A DNA stretch of 64,000 nucleotides, from the NCBI RefSeq assembly GCF_946151065.1, contig NZ_CAMGZA010000001.1, positions 682,001-746,000 on the forward strand, given 5' to 3'. Positions 1 to 7,942 of the stretch are shown here, one piece after another; position 1 is the stretch's first letter; the number at the start of each line of letters is the position of its first letter. The position numbers and the translations under genes are program-made. This DNA is from Microbacterium sp. Marseille-Q6965 (GTDB taxonomy: Bacteria > Actinomycetota > Actinomycetes > Actinomycetales > Microbacteriaceae). The notes under the pieces were generated by a model. That model was not told where the DNA came from. It made no database searches and saw only the letters and a list, made by a program, of their open reading frames with translations.

Positions 1-527
1 TCGACATGGCCACCAGCACCTCCGCCATGGGCAAGGTGCTCGTCGCGCGAGCCGACGGGCGCGAGGTGCCCCCTGACTGGGGCGTGGATGCGTCGGGCGC
101 GCCGACGACCGACCCCCACGAGATCCGCGCCCTGCTGCCGGCCGGCGGCCCCAAGGGCTACGCACTCGGCTTCCTCGTCGAGGTGCTCGGCGGCGTGCTG
201 ACGGGGGCCGCCGTCACCCACGGCATCGGCAACATGTACTCCGACTTCGAACGCCCGCAGGACGTCGGCCACTTCATGATCGCCATCGACATCTCCCGCT
301 TCATCCCCCCGGCCGACTTCCTCGCGCGCATGGACGCCCTCGCCGCCGAGGCACGCGCCATCGCCCCCGCACCGGGGTTCGACGCCGTCCTCGTGCCTGG
401 TGAACCCGAGGAACGGGCGCGCGACACGCGCACCGCCGACGGCGTGCCGCTGCCCGCCGCCACGATCGAGGAGCTCCGCGCCCTCGGCGCCGCGGCCGGC
501 GTGGCGTTCCCGGAGGCACAGGCATGA
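1..527 (+). CDS. Ldh2-family (malate/L-lactate/ureidoglycolate type) oxidoreductase, 3' part
   Basis: C-terminal about 174 residues of an NAD(P)-dependent 2-hydroxyacid oxidoreductase of the Ldh2/malate dehydrogenase family; the 5' end lies outside the window and the reading frame is open to the left edge (Asp directly before the first Met). Seen: the family-typical DMATS start of the fragment, GGPKGYAL and the GNMYSDFERP-type segment near residues 75-85, and HFMIAIDISRF. The family reduces or oxidises 2-keto/2-hydroxy acids and does not use the classical Rossmann fold. Its stop overlaps the next start by ATGA, so it is translationally coupled to the 2-hydroxyacid dehydrogenase and probably belongs to a sugar-acid catabolic operon. 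The exact substrate cannot be read from the sequence. Confidence 0.85.
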   Translation, partial: DMATSTSAMGKVLVARADGREVPPDWGVDASGAPTTDPHEIRALLPAGGPKGYALGFLVEVLGGVLTGAAVTHGIGNMYSDFERPQDVGHFMIAIDISRFIPPADFLARMDALAAEARAIAPAPGFDAVLVPGEPEERARDTRTADGVPLPAATIEELRALGAAAGVAFPEAQA

Positions 528-1465
528 AGCTGCTGCTTCCCGACTCGCTCCCGCTCGACATGCCGTCGCTCGAGGACGTGCGATACGTCACGTACGACAT
601 CACCCAGCCGATCCCTCCCGAGCACCACGACGCCGAGGCGCTCGTCGTGTGGGGCAACTCGGACGCGCAGCTCGCCGACGCCGCGGCCGCGCTGACCGCG
701 GTGCGGTGGGTGCAGACGCTCGCCGCCGGCCCCGACCAGGTCGTCGCCGCCGGATTCGCGCCCGACGCGGTGATCACCTCGGGGCGCTCACTGCACGACG
801 TCACGGTGGCCGAGCACGCGCTCGCCCTCGCCCTCGCCGGCGCCCGACGCCTCCACACCCTGGTGCGCGCCCAAATCGGGCACCGCTGGGCGTCGGAGAT
901 CGGTGGACGCCAGCCCCTCTCCGACCCCGACCGGGTGACGACGCTGCGGGGCGCACGGGTGAGCGTGTGGGGTTTCGGCGGAATCGCCCAGACTCTTGCG
1001 CCGCTCCTCTCAGCGCTGGGTGCCGAGGTGACCGGCATCGCCCGCAGCGCCGGAGAGCGCGGCGGCTACCCGGTGGTCGCGGAGGCGGACATCGAGACGG
1101 TGCTGCCCGAGACGGACGTGCTGATCATGATCCTCCCCGCCACGGGCGAGACGCGCGGGGCGCTGAGCCGTGAGCGCATCGCCCTGCTGCCACCCCGCGC
1201 CTGGGTCGTCAACGTGGGCCGCGGCGCCACGGTGGATGAGGCGGCCCTGGCCGATGCTCTCCGCCACGACCGGCTCGGCGGCGCGGCCCTCGATGTGACT
1301 GAGGTGGAGCCCCTGCCGGTCTCCTCCGAGCTGTGGGACCTCGCCAATGTCATCATCACCCCGCATTCGGCCGGCGGGCGCCCCATCGGTGCCGCCGGGC
1401 TCATCGCCGACAACCTCCGCGCGCTGCTCGACGGCCGCGCCCTCATCAACGTCGTCGAGCGCTGA
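524..1465 (+). CDS. D-isomer specific 2-hydroxyacid dehydrogenase
   Basis: 313 residues, the usual size for the D-2-hydroxyacid dehydrogenase family (phosphoglycerate/glyoxylate/hydroxypyruvate reductases). A Rossmann glycine motif (GFGGIA) lies near residue 150, the substrate-binding NVGRG segment near residues 229-234, the catalytic Glu in VTEVEPLP near 259, and the catalytic His in ITPHSAG near 281. No C-terminal ACT domain is present, so it is unlikely to be the biosynthetic SerA. It overlaps the upstream Ldh2-type gene by 4 nt and is followed 26 nt later by a HUMPS-family gene, which suggests a role in breakdown of a sugar acid. Substrate unknown. Confidence 0.85.
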   Translation: MKLLLPDSLPLDMPSLEDVRYVTYDITQPIPPEHHDAEALVVWGNSDAQLADAAAALTAVRWVQTLAAGPDQVVAAGFAPDAVITSGRSLHDVTVAEHALALALAGARRLHTLVRAQIGHRWASEIGGRQPLSDPDRVTTLRGARVSVWGFGGIAQTLAPLLSALGAEVTGIARSAGERGGYPVVAEADIETVLPETDVLIMILPATGETRGALSRERIALLPPRAWVVNVGRGATVDEAALADALRHDRLGGAALDVTEVEPLPVSSELWDLANVIITPHSAGGRPIGAAGLIADNLRALLDGRALINVVER

Positions 1466-1491
1466 GCGCCGGCGTCCGCCCCGGGAGCACC

Positions 1492-2229
1492 ATGTCCACG
1501 ACCATCCGGCACCTCACGCGAGCGAACCTCGCCCGTCCGCTCGTACAGATCTCGCTCGACCTCACGAACAACGATGAGGCGCTGCGCACGGCGGCGGTGG
1601 CCGTCGAATCGGGCGTCGACTGGATCGAGGTGGGCACTCCCCTCGTGCTCGCCGAGGGGCTGCACGCGGTGCGGGCCCTGCGCCGCGAGTTCCCCGAACA
1701 CCCGATCGTCGTCGACCTCAAGACGATGGACGGCGGCTACCTCGAGGCGGAGATGATGGGCGATGCCGGCGCCGACGCCGTGATCGTGATGGCACGGGCG
1801 CACGACGCCACGATCGAGGCCGTCGTGGATGCGGGTGAGCGATTCGGAATGCTCGTCATGGGCGACGACCTCGCCGAACCCGACCGCGTCGCGGCGTGCG
1901 TGCGGCTGGAGCAGCTGGGCGTGGGGATGGTGATCCACCACATCGGCTACGACCATCGCAACCGCAACCCCCACCTCGGGCTCAGCCCGCTCACCGAGCT
2001 GGCCGACATCGTCGCCGCGACGACCGTGCCGGTACAGGCGGTCGGGGGCCTCTCGATCGAGCAGGCCATCCAGTGTCCCGAGACCGGGGCCCCCGTCGTC
2101 GTCTTCGGGGCGCCGCTCGCCATCGACGGACGCACCTTCAGCCCCGCCTCCGGCGATCTGGGCCGCGTGCTGACCGAGGCGGCCGCGCGCGTGCACGCAT
2201 CGCCCATCCGGTACCCGGAGAAGGGGTGA
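1492..2229 (+). CDS. HUMPS/OMPDC-superfamily protein (3-hexulose-6-phosphate synthase / 3-keto-L-gulonate-6-phosphate decarboxylase like)
   Basis: 245 residues, a single (beta/alpha)8 barrel of the orotidine-phosphate-decarboxylase superfamily. Visible: IEVGTPL after strand 1-2 (about residue 44), the superfamily metal/catalytic motif DLKTMD near residues 76-81, GADAVIV, IHHIGYD (equivalent to the H-x-G/R-x-D segment that differs between HPS and KGPDC) and the phosphate-binding VGGLS. The family does aldol condensation of formaldehyde with ribulose-5-phosphate (HPS) or decarboxylates 3-keto-gulonate-6-phosphate (KGPDC). ATG 1492 has a GGGAG site 4-5 nt upstream; a longer open frame to 1333 is a shadow of the upstream gene. 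The neighbours favour a carbohydrate-acid role over formaldehyde fixation, as no PHI isomerase is adjacent. Confidence 0.75.
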   Translation: MSTTIRHLTRANLARPLVQISLDLTNNDEALRTAAVAVESGVDWIEVGTPLVLAEGLHAVRALRREFPEHPIVVDLKTMDGGYLEAEMMGDAGADAVIVMARAHDATIEAVVDAGERFGMLVMGDDLAEPDRVAACVRLEQLGVGMVIHHIGYDHRNRNPHLGLSPLTELADIVAATTVPVQAVGGLSIEQAIQCPETGAPVVVFGAPLAIDGRTFSPASGDLGRVLTEAAARVHASPIRYPEKG

Positions 2230-2237
2230 GCGCCGCG

Positions 2238-2960
2238 ATGACCGATCGCTGCACGTGGGTGACCGGGGCCGGCAGCGGCATGGGCCGTGCGAGCGCCGTC
2301 CGCGCGGGTGCCTCGGGCCGGCGCGTCGCGTTGAGCGGACGGCGAGTGCCCTCGCTGGAGGAGACCGCGAAGCGCATCGTCGACGCGGGCGGCCCCGCCC
2401 CGCTCGTGCTGCCGCTCGACGTCCGGGATCCGGACGCGCTCGCGGAAGCGCACGCGCGCGTCCGCGCCGAGTTCGGAACGGTCGAGGCTCTCGTGCTCTC
2501 GGCCGGCCTGAACGCGCCCGCTCGCACGTGGGCGGACCAGTCGATGTCGGACTTCGCCGCGATCGTGGAGACGAATCTGACGTCCGTCGCCCGGGCGATC
2601 GATCTGACGCTTCCGGGGATGCGGAACGCCGGCGGCGGCACCATCGTCATCGTCTCGTCGATCTCGGCCTGGCGCCTCTCACCGGGTGCAGGCGTCGCCT
2701 ACACCGCGAGCAAGCGCGGTCTCAAGGCACTCACGGAGACACTCAACGGCCAGGAGGGCCGCAACGGCGTCCGCGCCACGCTCCTGCTGCCGGGAGACGT
2801 GGACAGCGAGTTCCTGCGACTGCGCCCCGTGCAGCCGGATGAGGACAGTCGCGCTCGCATGCTGTCGCCCGACGACGTCGCCCGCGCGGTGCAGTTCGTG
2901 CTGGACGCCCCTCCGGGCGTCACGATCGACGAACTCGTCATCAGCCCGACCGGGTTTTGA
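2238..2960 (+). CDS. SDR family NAD(P)-dependent oxidoreductase
   Basis: About 240 residues of a classical short-chain dehydrogenase. Seen: cofactor motif TGAGSGMG near the N-terminus, a variant LSAG in place of NNAG, catalytic Ser in VSSISAW, and YTASK with the catalytic Tyr and Lys. An alternative GTG start at 2226 overlaps the stop of the HUMPS gene (GTGA), which indicates translational coupling whichever start is used. The last of four consecutive plus-strand metabolic genes, it probably acts on a hydroxy or keto intermediate of the same pathway. Substrate is not determinable. Confidence 0.82.
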   Translation: MTDRCTWVTGAGSGMGRASAVRAGASGRRVALSGRRVPSLEETAKRIVDAGGPAPLVLPLDVRDPDALAEAHARVRAEFGTVEALVLSAGLNAPARTWADQSMSDFAAIVETNLTSVARAIDLTLPGMRNAGGGTIVIVSSISAWRLSPGAGVAYTASKRGLKALTETLNGQEGRNGVRATLLLPGDVDSEFLRLRPVQPDEDSRARMLSPDDVARAVQFVLDAPPGVTIDELVISPTGF

Positions 2961-3052
2961 CGCGCTGCCGGCGGCGCAGCGGCCGCAGGGCACGGGTAGC
3001 CTGGTCACGATCTCTCCGTCCCGATACCCACACACCCTCGAGGAGCACCCAC

Positions 3053-4507
3053 GTGTCCGGATTCGAAGCGCAGGCCAACATCGGAGTCGTCGGACTCGCC
3101 GTGATGGGATCCAACCTGGCTCGCAATCTCGCCAGCCGCGAGGGCAACACGGTCGCGGTGTACAACCGCAGCCGCTCCAAGACGGATGAGCTCGTCGCCG
3201 CGCACCCCGAGGCCGGTTTCCTCCCGGCCTACAGCTACGAGGAGTTCGCGGCCACGCTGTCGAAGCCGCGCACGGCGATCATCATGGTGAAGGCCGGTGG
3301 CCCCACCGACGCCGTCATCGAGGAGCTCGTGAAGGTGTTCGAGCCGGGCGACATCATCGTCGACGGCGGGAACGCCCTGTTCACCGACACGATCCGCCGC
3401 GAGAAGGCCGTGCGGGAGACGGGCATCAACTTCGTCGGCGCGGGCATCTCGGGCGGCGAGGAGGGCGCGCTGCACGGCCCGTCGATCATGCCCGGCGGGT
3501 CGGACGAGTCGTGGGTCACGCTCGGGCCGATCCTGAAGTCGATCGCGGCCGTCGCCGAGGGCGAGCCGTGCGTCACCCACGTGGGCCACGACGGCGCCGG
3601 ACACTTCGTCAAGATGGTGCACAACGGCATCGAGTACGCCGACATGCAGCTGATCGCCGAGGCGTACGACCTCATCCGCCGCGGCACGGGCAAGAGCCCC
3701 GCCGAGATCGCCGACGTCTTCGCCGAGTGGAACCGCGGCGAGCTCGAGTCGTACCTCATCGAGATCACGGCCGAGGTGCTGCGCCAGGTCGACGCCGAGA
3801 CCGGCAAGCCCCTCGTCGACGTCATCCTCGACCAGGCCGGCGCCAAGGGCACGGGCGCGTGGACCGTGCAGACGGCACTCTCGCTCGGTGTGCCCGTGTC
3901 CGGCATCGCCGAGGCCACGTTCGCGCGGTCGTTGTCGTCGCACCCCGAGCAGCGTGCGGTCGCCGCCGACCTGCCCGGTCCCGAAGAGTCCTTCCGGGTC
4001 GACGACGTCGATGCGTTCATCGAGGACGTTCGCCTGGCGCTGTTCGCCTCGAAGATCGTCGCCTACTCGCAGGGCTTCGACGAGATCCGGGCGGGCGCGG
4101 CTCAGTACGGCTGGGACATCGATCTCGGCGCCATCGCGAAGATCTGGCGTGCCGGCTGCATCATCCGCGCCCAGTTCCTGAATCGGATCAGCGACGCCTA
4201 CGCCGCCACGCCCGATCTTCCGGTGCTCATGACGGCGCCGTACTTCGTCGAGGTGTTCGGGCGCGCTCAGGCGGCGTGGCGCCGCGTGGTGGTCTCCGCC
4301 GCGCGGGCGGGCATCCCCTCCCCTGCGTTCTCGTCGTCGCTGGCGTACTACGACGGCATCCGCGCCGAGCGCCTGCCGGCCGCACTCGTGCAGGGCCAGC
4401 GCGACTTCTTCGGCGCGCACACGTACAAGCGCATCGACAAGCCCGGCACCTTCCACACCCTGTGGTCGGGCGACCGCAGCGAGATCGAGGCCGAGGACAC
4501 TCACTGA
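3053..4507 (+). CDS. gnd: 6-phosphogluconate dehydrogenase, decarboxylating (NADP+)
   Basis: 484 residues, full length for the long (homodimeric) form. It oxidatively decarboxylates 6-phosphogluconate to ribulose-5-phosphate in the pentose phosphate pathway. Seen: the N-terminal Rossmann motif GLAVMGSNLA near residue 12, the substrate-binding GISGGEEGA near 130, and KMVHNGIEY with the catalytic Lys near 186. The C-terminal tail carries the family Y-K-R-x-D and F-H-T-x-W elements. The GTG start at 3053 has AGGAG 7 nt upstream; the longer upstream open frame has no homology-like content. It lies 92 nt after the SDR gene, so it may be a separate unit or the end of the catabolic cluster. Confidence 0.95.
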   Translation: MSGFEAQANIGVVGLAVMGSNLARNLASREGNTVAVYNRSRSKTDELVAAHPEAGFLPAYSYEEFAATLSKPRTAIIMVKAGGPTDAVIEELVKVFEPGDIIVDGGNALFTDTIRREKAVRETGINFVGAGISGGEEGALHGPSIMPGGSDESWVTLGPILKSIAAVAEGEPCVTHVGHDGAGHFVKMVHNGIEYADMQLIAEAYDLIRRGTGKSPAEIADVFAEWNRGELESYLIEITAEVLRQVDAETGKPLVDVILDQAGAKGTGAWTVQTALSLGVPVSGIAEATFARSLSSHPEQRAVAADLPGPEESFRVDDVDAFIEDVRLALFASKIVAYSQGFDEIRAGAAQYGWDIDLGAIAKIWRAGCIIRAQFLNRISDAYAATPDLPVLMTAPYFVEVFGRAQAAWRRVVVSAARAGIPSPAFSSSLAYYDGIRAERLPAALVQGQRDFFGAHTYKRIDKPGTFHTLWSGDRSEIEAEDTH

Positions 4508-4527
4508 CATCCGACGCCGTCGGCACG

Positions 4528-4557
4528 ACGTCCGGTCCGCTCAGGCGGGCCGGACGT
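4528..4557. terminator. Bidirectional hairpin terminator after gnd
   Basis: A 13-bp inverted repeat with one G-T wobble and a 4-nt loop, followed on the plus strand by a T-rich TTGTGGTTT tail. It lies between convergent gnd and the FAD oxidoreductase; the stop codon of the latter falls in the loop. Confidence 0.7.
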
Positions 4558-5863
4558 TGTGGTTTCGGCGGAAGACGTTCTCGGGATCCCAGGCGCGCTT
4601 GACCCGCTCCAGCCGCGCCATGGTGGTGGCCGGATAGAGCGTGGCGGCGAGCGCCGGGTCGGTGGAGTTCAGGAAGTTGCCGTAGACGCCGACGCCCTCC
4701 CGCGCGATGGCCGCCCAGTCGGCTGCGACGCGGGCGCGCTCGGCGTCGTCGACGTGGGGCCCCTCGAACGCACCGGCCATGACGAACCACGTCGCCTCGC
4801 GCGCGGCGAACGCCGTGGCGTCGGAGGCGACGTCTCCGTAAGCCCCGCCGAGCGACCGCAGGAAGAGCACCGACGCCGGCTGCGCCTCGCGGAATGCCGT
4901 CAGGCGATCGATCGTGTCGTCGCCCAGCTCGGGCATCAGGGAGTTACCGCCGACGAAACCCGGCGCGGGGCGCTCCGGATCGAAGGGCGGCATGTCGCCG
5001 AGGATTTCCGGGTACGACACGGTCTGAAACGCCATCTCGGTCACGCCCGGCAGCGAGAGCACCGGCGCCAGCAGCTGTCGCGCCGCCTGCTCATCGCCCA
5101 GCCAGCACGCCGTGAGCGAGGCTCCGGGAGGGGCGCTCGGGTCCATCGGGGGCACGTCCATGTACGTGACGGTCAGCTCGCGGGGCGCATCGCGCAGGAT
5201 GTCCCGCATCGCGCGCAGCGTCTGGCGCGCGTCGCCCGAGAGCGTGAGCTCGATCCACACCACGCCCGGCAGCCGGTGCGCCTCGAAGTCGAAGCGGGTG
5301 ACCACCCCGAAGTTGCCGCCACCACCCCGAAGCGCCCACATCAGTTCGGGAGCGCTGTCGTCCGACACCTCGACCACGTCGCCGGCGGACGTGACGAGCT
5401 GTGCGCCGACGAGCTGGTCGGCGGCGAGGCCCCAGGCCCGCACCATCCAGCCGATACCGCCACCGAGCGTCAGCCCTCCCACCCCCACCGACGCGGTGTC
5501 GCCCGAGCTGATGCCGAGGCCGCGGGGCGCGAGCGCGGCGGCGACCTCGCCCCACGTCGCGCCTCCGCCGACGCGCACGCGCGTGCCGTCCACGGCGATG
5601 TCGCGCAGGGCGCCGAGATCGATGGTCAGTCCGCCGGGAACCGATCCCCAGGCGCTGTGCCCGCCGCCGCGCACGGTGACGGGCAGGCCGGCGCGCGCGG
5701 CATGCGCCACCGCCGCCCGCACGTCGTCCACGCCGGCCGGTCGAACGATGACCTCGGGCTCACCGATGCCCGAGTGAAACAGGCGAGCGTCATCCCACTC
5801 GGGATCCGCCGCCGTCAGCACCGCGCCGGCGAGGCCGGCGCGCAGGTCGTCGAGGGTCGTCAT
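4541..5863 (-). CDS. FAD-binding oxidoreductase, berberine-bridge-enzyme type
   Basis: 440 residues: a PCMH-type FAD-binding domain (about 20-210) followed by a substrate domain and a C-terminal BBE segment ending in the typical W-D-P-E-N-x-F-R element. The RGGGHS motif near residue 70 supplies the His expected to bind FAD covalently. The second attachment Cys found in bicovalent members is not seen (the corresponding GGGIGW segment has none), so a mono-covalent flavin is inferred. There is no signal peptide, so it is probably cytoplasmic. The ATG at 5863 is chosen because upstream in-frame sequence runs into the hairpin region. Substrate (sugar, alcohol or aromatic) unknown; convergent with gnd. 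Confidence 0.85.
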   Translation of the reverse strand: MTTLDDLRAGLAGAVLTAADPEWDDARLFHSGIGEPEVIVRPAGVDDVRAAVAHAARAGLPVTVRGGGHSAWGSVPGGLTIDLGALRDIAVDGTRVRVGGGATWGEVAAALAPRGLGISSGDTASVGVGGLTLGGGIGWMVRAWGLAADQLVGAQLVTSAGDVVEVSDDSAPELMWALRGGGGNFGVVTRFDFEAHRLPGVVWIELTLSGDARQTLRAMRDILRDAPRELTVTYMDVPPMDPSAPPGASLTACWLGDEQAARQLLAPVLSLPGVTEMAFQTVSYPEILGDMPPFDPERPAPGFVGGNSLMPELGDDTIDRLTAFREAQPASVLFLRSLGGAYGDVASDATAFAAREATWFVMAGAFEGPHVDDAERARVAADWAAIAREGVGVYGNFLNSTDPALAATLYPATTMARLERVKRAWDPENVFRRNHNVRPA

Positions 5864-5911
5864 GGCACGAACGGTAGCGCGCGCCTCCGACACGACGACA
5901 GGGCCCGCACG

Positions 5912-5950
5912 CGATCGGCCGGCCGCCCCGTGCGGGACGCCGGCCGATCG
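5912..5950. terminator. Hairpin downstream of the small export gene
   Basis: A 12-bp perfect inverted repeat (arms at 5912-5923 and 5939-5950) lies 14 nt past the stop of the minus-strand membrane protein gene and 49 nt before the start of the FAD oxidoreductase. It is probably a factor-independent terminator, although no T-run is present. Confidence 0.6.
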
Positions 5951-5963
5951 GGCGCGCAACGCC

Positions 5964-6449
5964 TCACCGCAGGGCGACGAGACCCAGGTTGCCGAGGATG
6001 GCGAAGGCGATGGCCCAGAGGATGATCGAGACGATCTGCCAGAAGATCACCTGGTTGCGGCTGGCACCGAACGAGACCATGAGTCCGGAGGTGATCTGAC
6101 TGGGCAGGAGTGTCTGCCCGAGCAGGCTGACTCCCGGAACGCCGAAGCGGTCGAACATGCGCTTGAAGCGCTGCTTGCGCGGCGACAGCTCGGGCTCCCC
6201 CTCGCCCTCCCCGCGACCGGCCAGCACCTTCCGGCGCGCGCCGGCGCCGACGAGGACGAACGCGAGCATCGAGACGATGTTGCCGATCACCGCGGCGAGG
6301 ACCGCCACGACGGTCGGCACGCCGGCGAGCACACCGATGAGCGTGCCGAAGTACGACTCGACGAAGGGGATGGCCGCGACGAGCATGACGCCCAGCCAGT
6401 GGGCCCACGTGGGCAGGGACTCGGTGAAGGCGACGAGCGCGTCGTACAT
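5964..6449 (-). CDS. Small multidrug-export-like integral membrane protein
   Basis: 161 residues with about four hydrophobic segments (roughly 17-42, 45-70, 112-128, 136-158) and a charged cytoplasmic loop (about 73-97). The family known as putative small multi-drug export proteins has this size and layout (PFVESY in the first helix region, glycine-rich helix 2, LLPSQITSG before helix 3). Transported substrate is unproven. ATG 6449 is preceded by AGGAGAGG. It is divergent from an XRE regulator across an 84-nt palindrome-rich region, so that regulator is a good candidate for controlling it. Confidence 0.7.
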   Translation of the reverse strand: MYDALVAFTESLPTWAHWLGVMLVAAIPFVESYFGTLIGVLAGVPTVVAVLAAVIGNIVSMLAFVLVGAGARRKVLAGRGEGEGEPELSPRKQRFKRMFDRFGVPGVSLLGQTLLPSQITSGLMVSFGASRNQVIFWQIVSIILWAIAFAILGNLGLVALR

Positions 6450-6467
6450 GGGACCTCTCCTCGGTCG

Positions 6468-6533
6468 GTGTAAAGTGGCCTTGACATGACAAGCATGCTT
6501 GACACTCTCGAAAGTGTCAAGTTCGCTTTACAC
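6468..6533. promoter_or_regulatory. Nested palindromic operator region between export gene and XRE regulator
   Basis: Three inverted repeats overlap in 66 nt. The outer pair is GTGTAAAG at 6468-6475 and CTTTACAC at 6526-6533. A perfect 12-mer CAAGCATGCTTG lies at 6490-6501. A 24-bp near-palindrome at 6498-6521 has CTTGACACT-type arms; its centre is the only mismatch. TTGACA hexamers occur on both strands inside these repeats. This is the expected form of a shared operator/promoter for the divergent pair. Confidence 0.6.
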
Positions 6534-6755
6534 ATGAGTCACATGAGTGCCGAGGAGAACGTGCGAAGCAAGGTGAGGGAGCTGCGCGGCGAGCGCGGGC
6601 TCTCGCAGCAGGCGCTGGGCGATGCCGTGGGCGTCTCGCGCCAGACGATCAACGCGATCGAGACGGGCCGATACGACCCGTCGCTGACGCTCGCGGTGCA
6701 CCTCGCGCGTTTCTTCGGCGCGCCCGTGGAGGAGGTCTTCGATGTCGATGGATGA
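6534..6755 (+). CDS. XRE-family (Cro/CI) transcriptional regulator, short
   Basis: About 70-73 residues, essentially one helix-turn-helix domain: LSQQALGDAVGVSRQTINAIETG is the HTH, followed by the Y-D-P-S-L-x-L-A element typical of the YgzD-type small regulators. The start is uncertain: ATG 6534, ATG 6543 and GTG 6561 are in frame, and an ATG at 6486 would lie inside the operator palindromes and is unlikely. The downstream membrane-protein gene overlaps its end by 14 nt, so the two are co-expressed. Family members often repress their own operon; binding to the palindromes just upstream is inferred. Confidence 0.8.
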   Translation: MSHMSAEENVRSKVRELRGERGLSQQALGDAVGVSRQTINAIETGRYDPSLTLAVHLARFFGAPVEEVFDVDG

Positions 6756-7179
6756 GCAGGAGCCGCAGGGCCGGCCCCGGCGGCGCTTCCGGTGGCCCAT
6801 CTCGATCGTCAACACCGTCATCTACAGCCTCGCGACCCTCTTCGGCGTCTGGCTGATCGCATCCGACCGCCTCACCGCCGGCATCATCATGATCCTCGCC
6901 GCCACCTTCGGCGCCCTCGCCTCGGCGTACGCCCGGCGACGTGGCTCGGGCGACCTGGAACGCGTGAACGCGCTGGAGTTCGCCGACGAGCGCGACCGCG
7001 CCGCCGCCCGGAAGGCGCTCGCGACGGTGGGCGTCACCGCTCTGATCGCCTCGATGGTGCAGCTGGCGATCGCCATGGTGATCGAGGATCCCCTGTTCGC
7101 GCTGCTCAGCTCCGGCATGCTCATCCTGCTGGCGGTCGTCTGGCTCATCGCCAACTGGTACTTCGTCCGCCGCGGCTGA
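6742..7179 (+). CDS. Hypothetical membrane protein coupled to XRE regulator
   Basis: 145 residues. A short basic N-terminus (PRRRFRW) is followed by two hydrophobic segments (about 20-65), a charged middle (70-92) rich in Arg, Asp and Glu, then two more hydrophobic segments (about 95-143). ATG 6742 has a strong GGAGGAGG site 6 nt upstream, located inside the end of the regulator gene. Small XRE regulator plus membrane protein of this design is a recurrent pair in actinobacteria, but I do not recognise a specific function. Confidence 0.7.
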   Translation: MSMDEQEPQGRPRRRFRWPISIVNTVIYSLATLFGVWLIASDRLTAGIIMILAATFGALASAYARRRGSGDLERVNALEFADERDRAAARKALATVGVTALIASMVQLAIAMVIEDPLFALLSSGMLILLAVVWLIANWYFVRRG

Positions 7180-7180
7180 T

Positions 7181-7223
7181 GGGGAGCGCGGAGAAGCGGC
7201 GCCTCGGGAGACGCCGCTCCCCC
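7181..7223. terminator. Convergent hairpin terminator
   Basis: GC-rich inverted repeats (inner stem 7195-7201 with 7212-7218; alternative outer pairing 7181-7188 with 7215-7222) fill the gap between the convergent membrane-protein gene and the ABC ATPase gene. Confidence 0.55.
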
Positions 7224-7233
7224 AAGACGTCGC

Positions 7234-7914
7234 TCAGTGCGTGATGTCGGTCACGGCGCCCTTCGCGAGCCGGAGGCGCCGCCGCGCGCGCCGCGAGACC
7301 GCCGAGTCGTGCGTGACGAGGATCAGGGTGAGCCCGCCGGCGTTGAGCCCCTCCAGCAGCTCCATGATCTCGTCGCGCGTCTGCTCGTCGAGGTTTCCGG
7401 TGGGCTCGTCGGCGAGCAGCACCGCCGGACGCTTCGCGATCGCGCGCGCGATCGCCACGCGCTGCTGCTGCCCACCCGACAGCTCTCCCGGCAGGTGATC
7501 GCCGCGCTCGGCCAGGCCGACCTGGGCGAGCGCCTCGGCCACGCGGCGATCCCGCTCGGGCCGCGGGAGACGCAGCGGCTCCAGCCCCATGTCGACGTTC
7601 TCGTGCGCGTTCAGCGTCGGGATGAGGTTGAAACCCTGGAAGACGAAGCCGATGCGTTCCGCCCTGATGCGACCGAGGACGTCGGCGCGCGCCGTCGACA
7701 GCTCCGTCTCGCCGAGGCGGACCACGCCGGCGGTAGGGGTGTCGAGCGCGCCGAGCAACTGCAGGAGCGTCGACTTGCCGCCGCCGGTCGGCCCCTGTAT
7801 CGCGACGAAGTCGCCGTCCTCGATCGTCAGGTCGACGCCCGCGAGCGGCGTGACCTTCCGGTTCTTCTGCGCGTAGGTCTTCGTGACATCGCGAAGCTCG
7901 TACAGAGCGGTCAT
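7234..7914 (-). CDS. ABC transporter ATP-binding protein (MacB/LolD type)
   Basis: 226 residues. Walker A GPTGGGKST near residue 40, signature LSGGQQQR, Walker B VLLADEPTGNLD, and the switch His in LVTHD. The long DEPTGNLD form is typical of MacB/LolD/FtsE-like ATPases that power FtsX-fold permeases rather than importers. The ATG at 7914 has AGGAG upstream; a Met 7 codons earlier is also in frame. The gene follows the FtsX-fold permease (28-nt gap), so the pair forms one transporter whose likely job is lipid, peptide or drug export, or a mechanotransmission function. Confidence 0.88.
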   Translation of the reverse strand: MTALYELRDVTKTYAQKNRKVTPLAGVDLTIEDGDFVAIQGPTGGGKSTLLQLLGALDTPTAGVVRLGETELSTARADVLGRIRAERIGFVFQGFNLIPTLNAHENVDMGLEPLRLPRPERDRRVAEALAQVGLAERGDHLPGELSGGQQQRVAIARAIAKRPAVLLADEPTGNLDEQTRDEIMELLEGLNAGGLTLILVTHDSAVSRRARRRLRLAKGAVTDITH

Positions 7915-7942
7915 CTGGTCCTTCTCCTTGTCCATGGATCGA

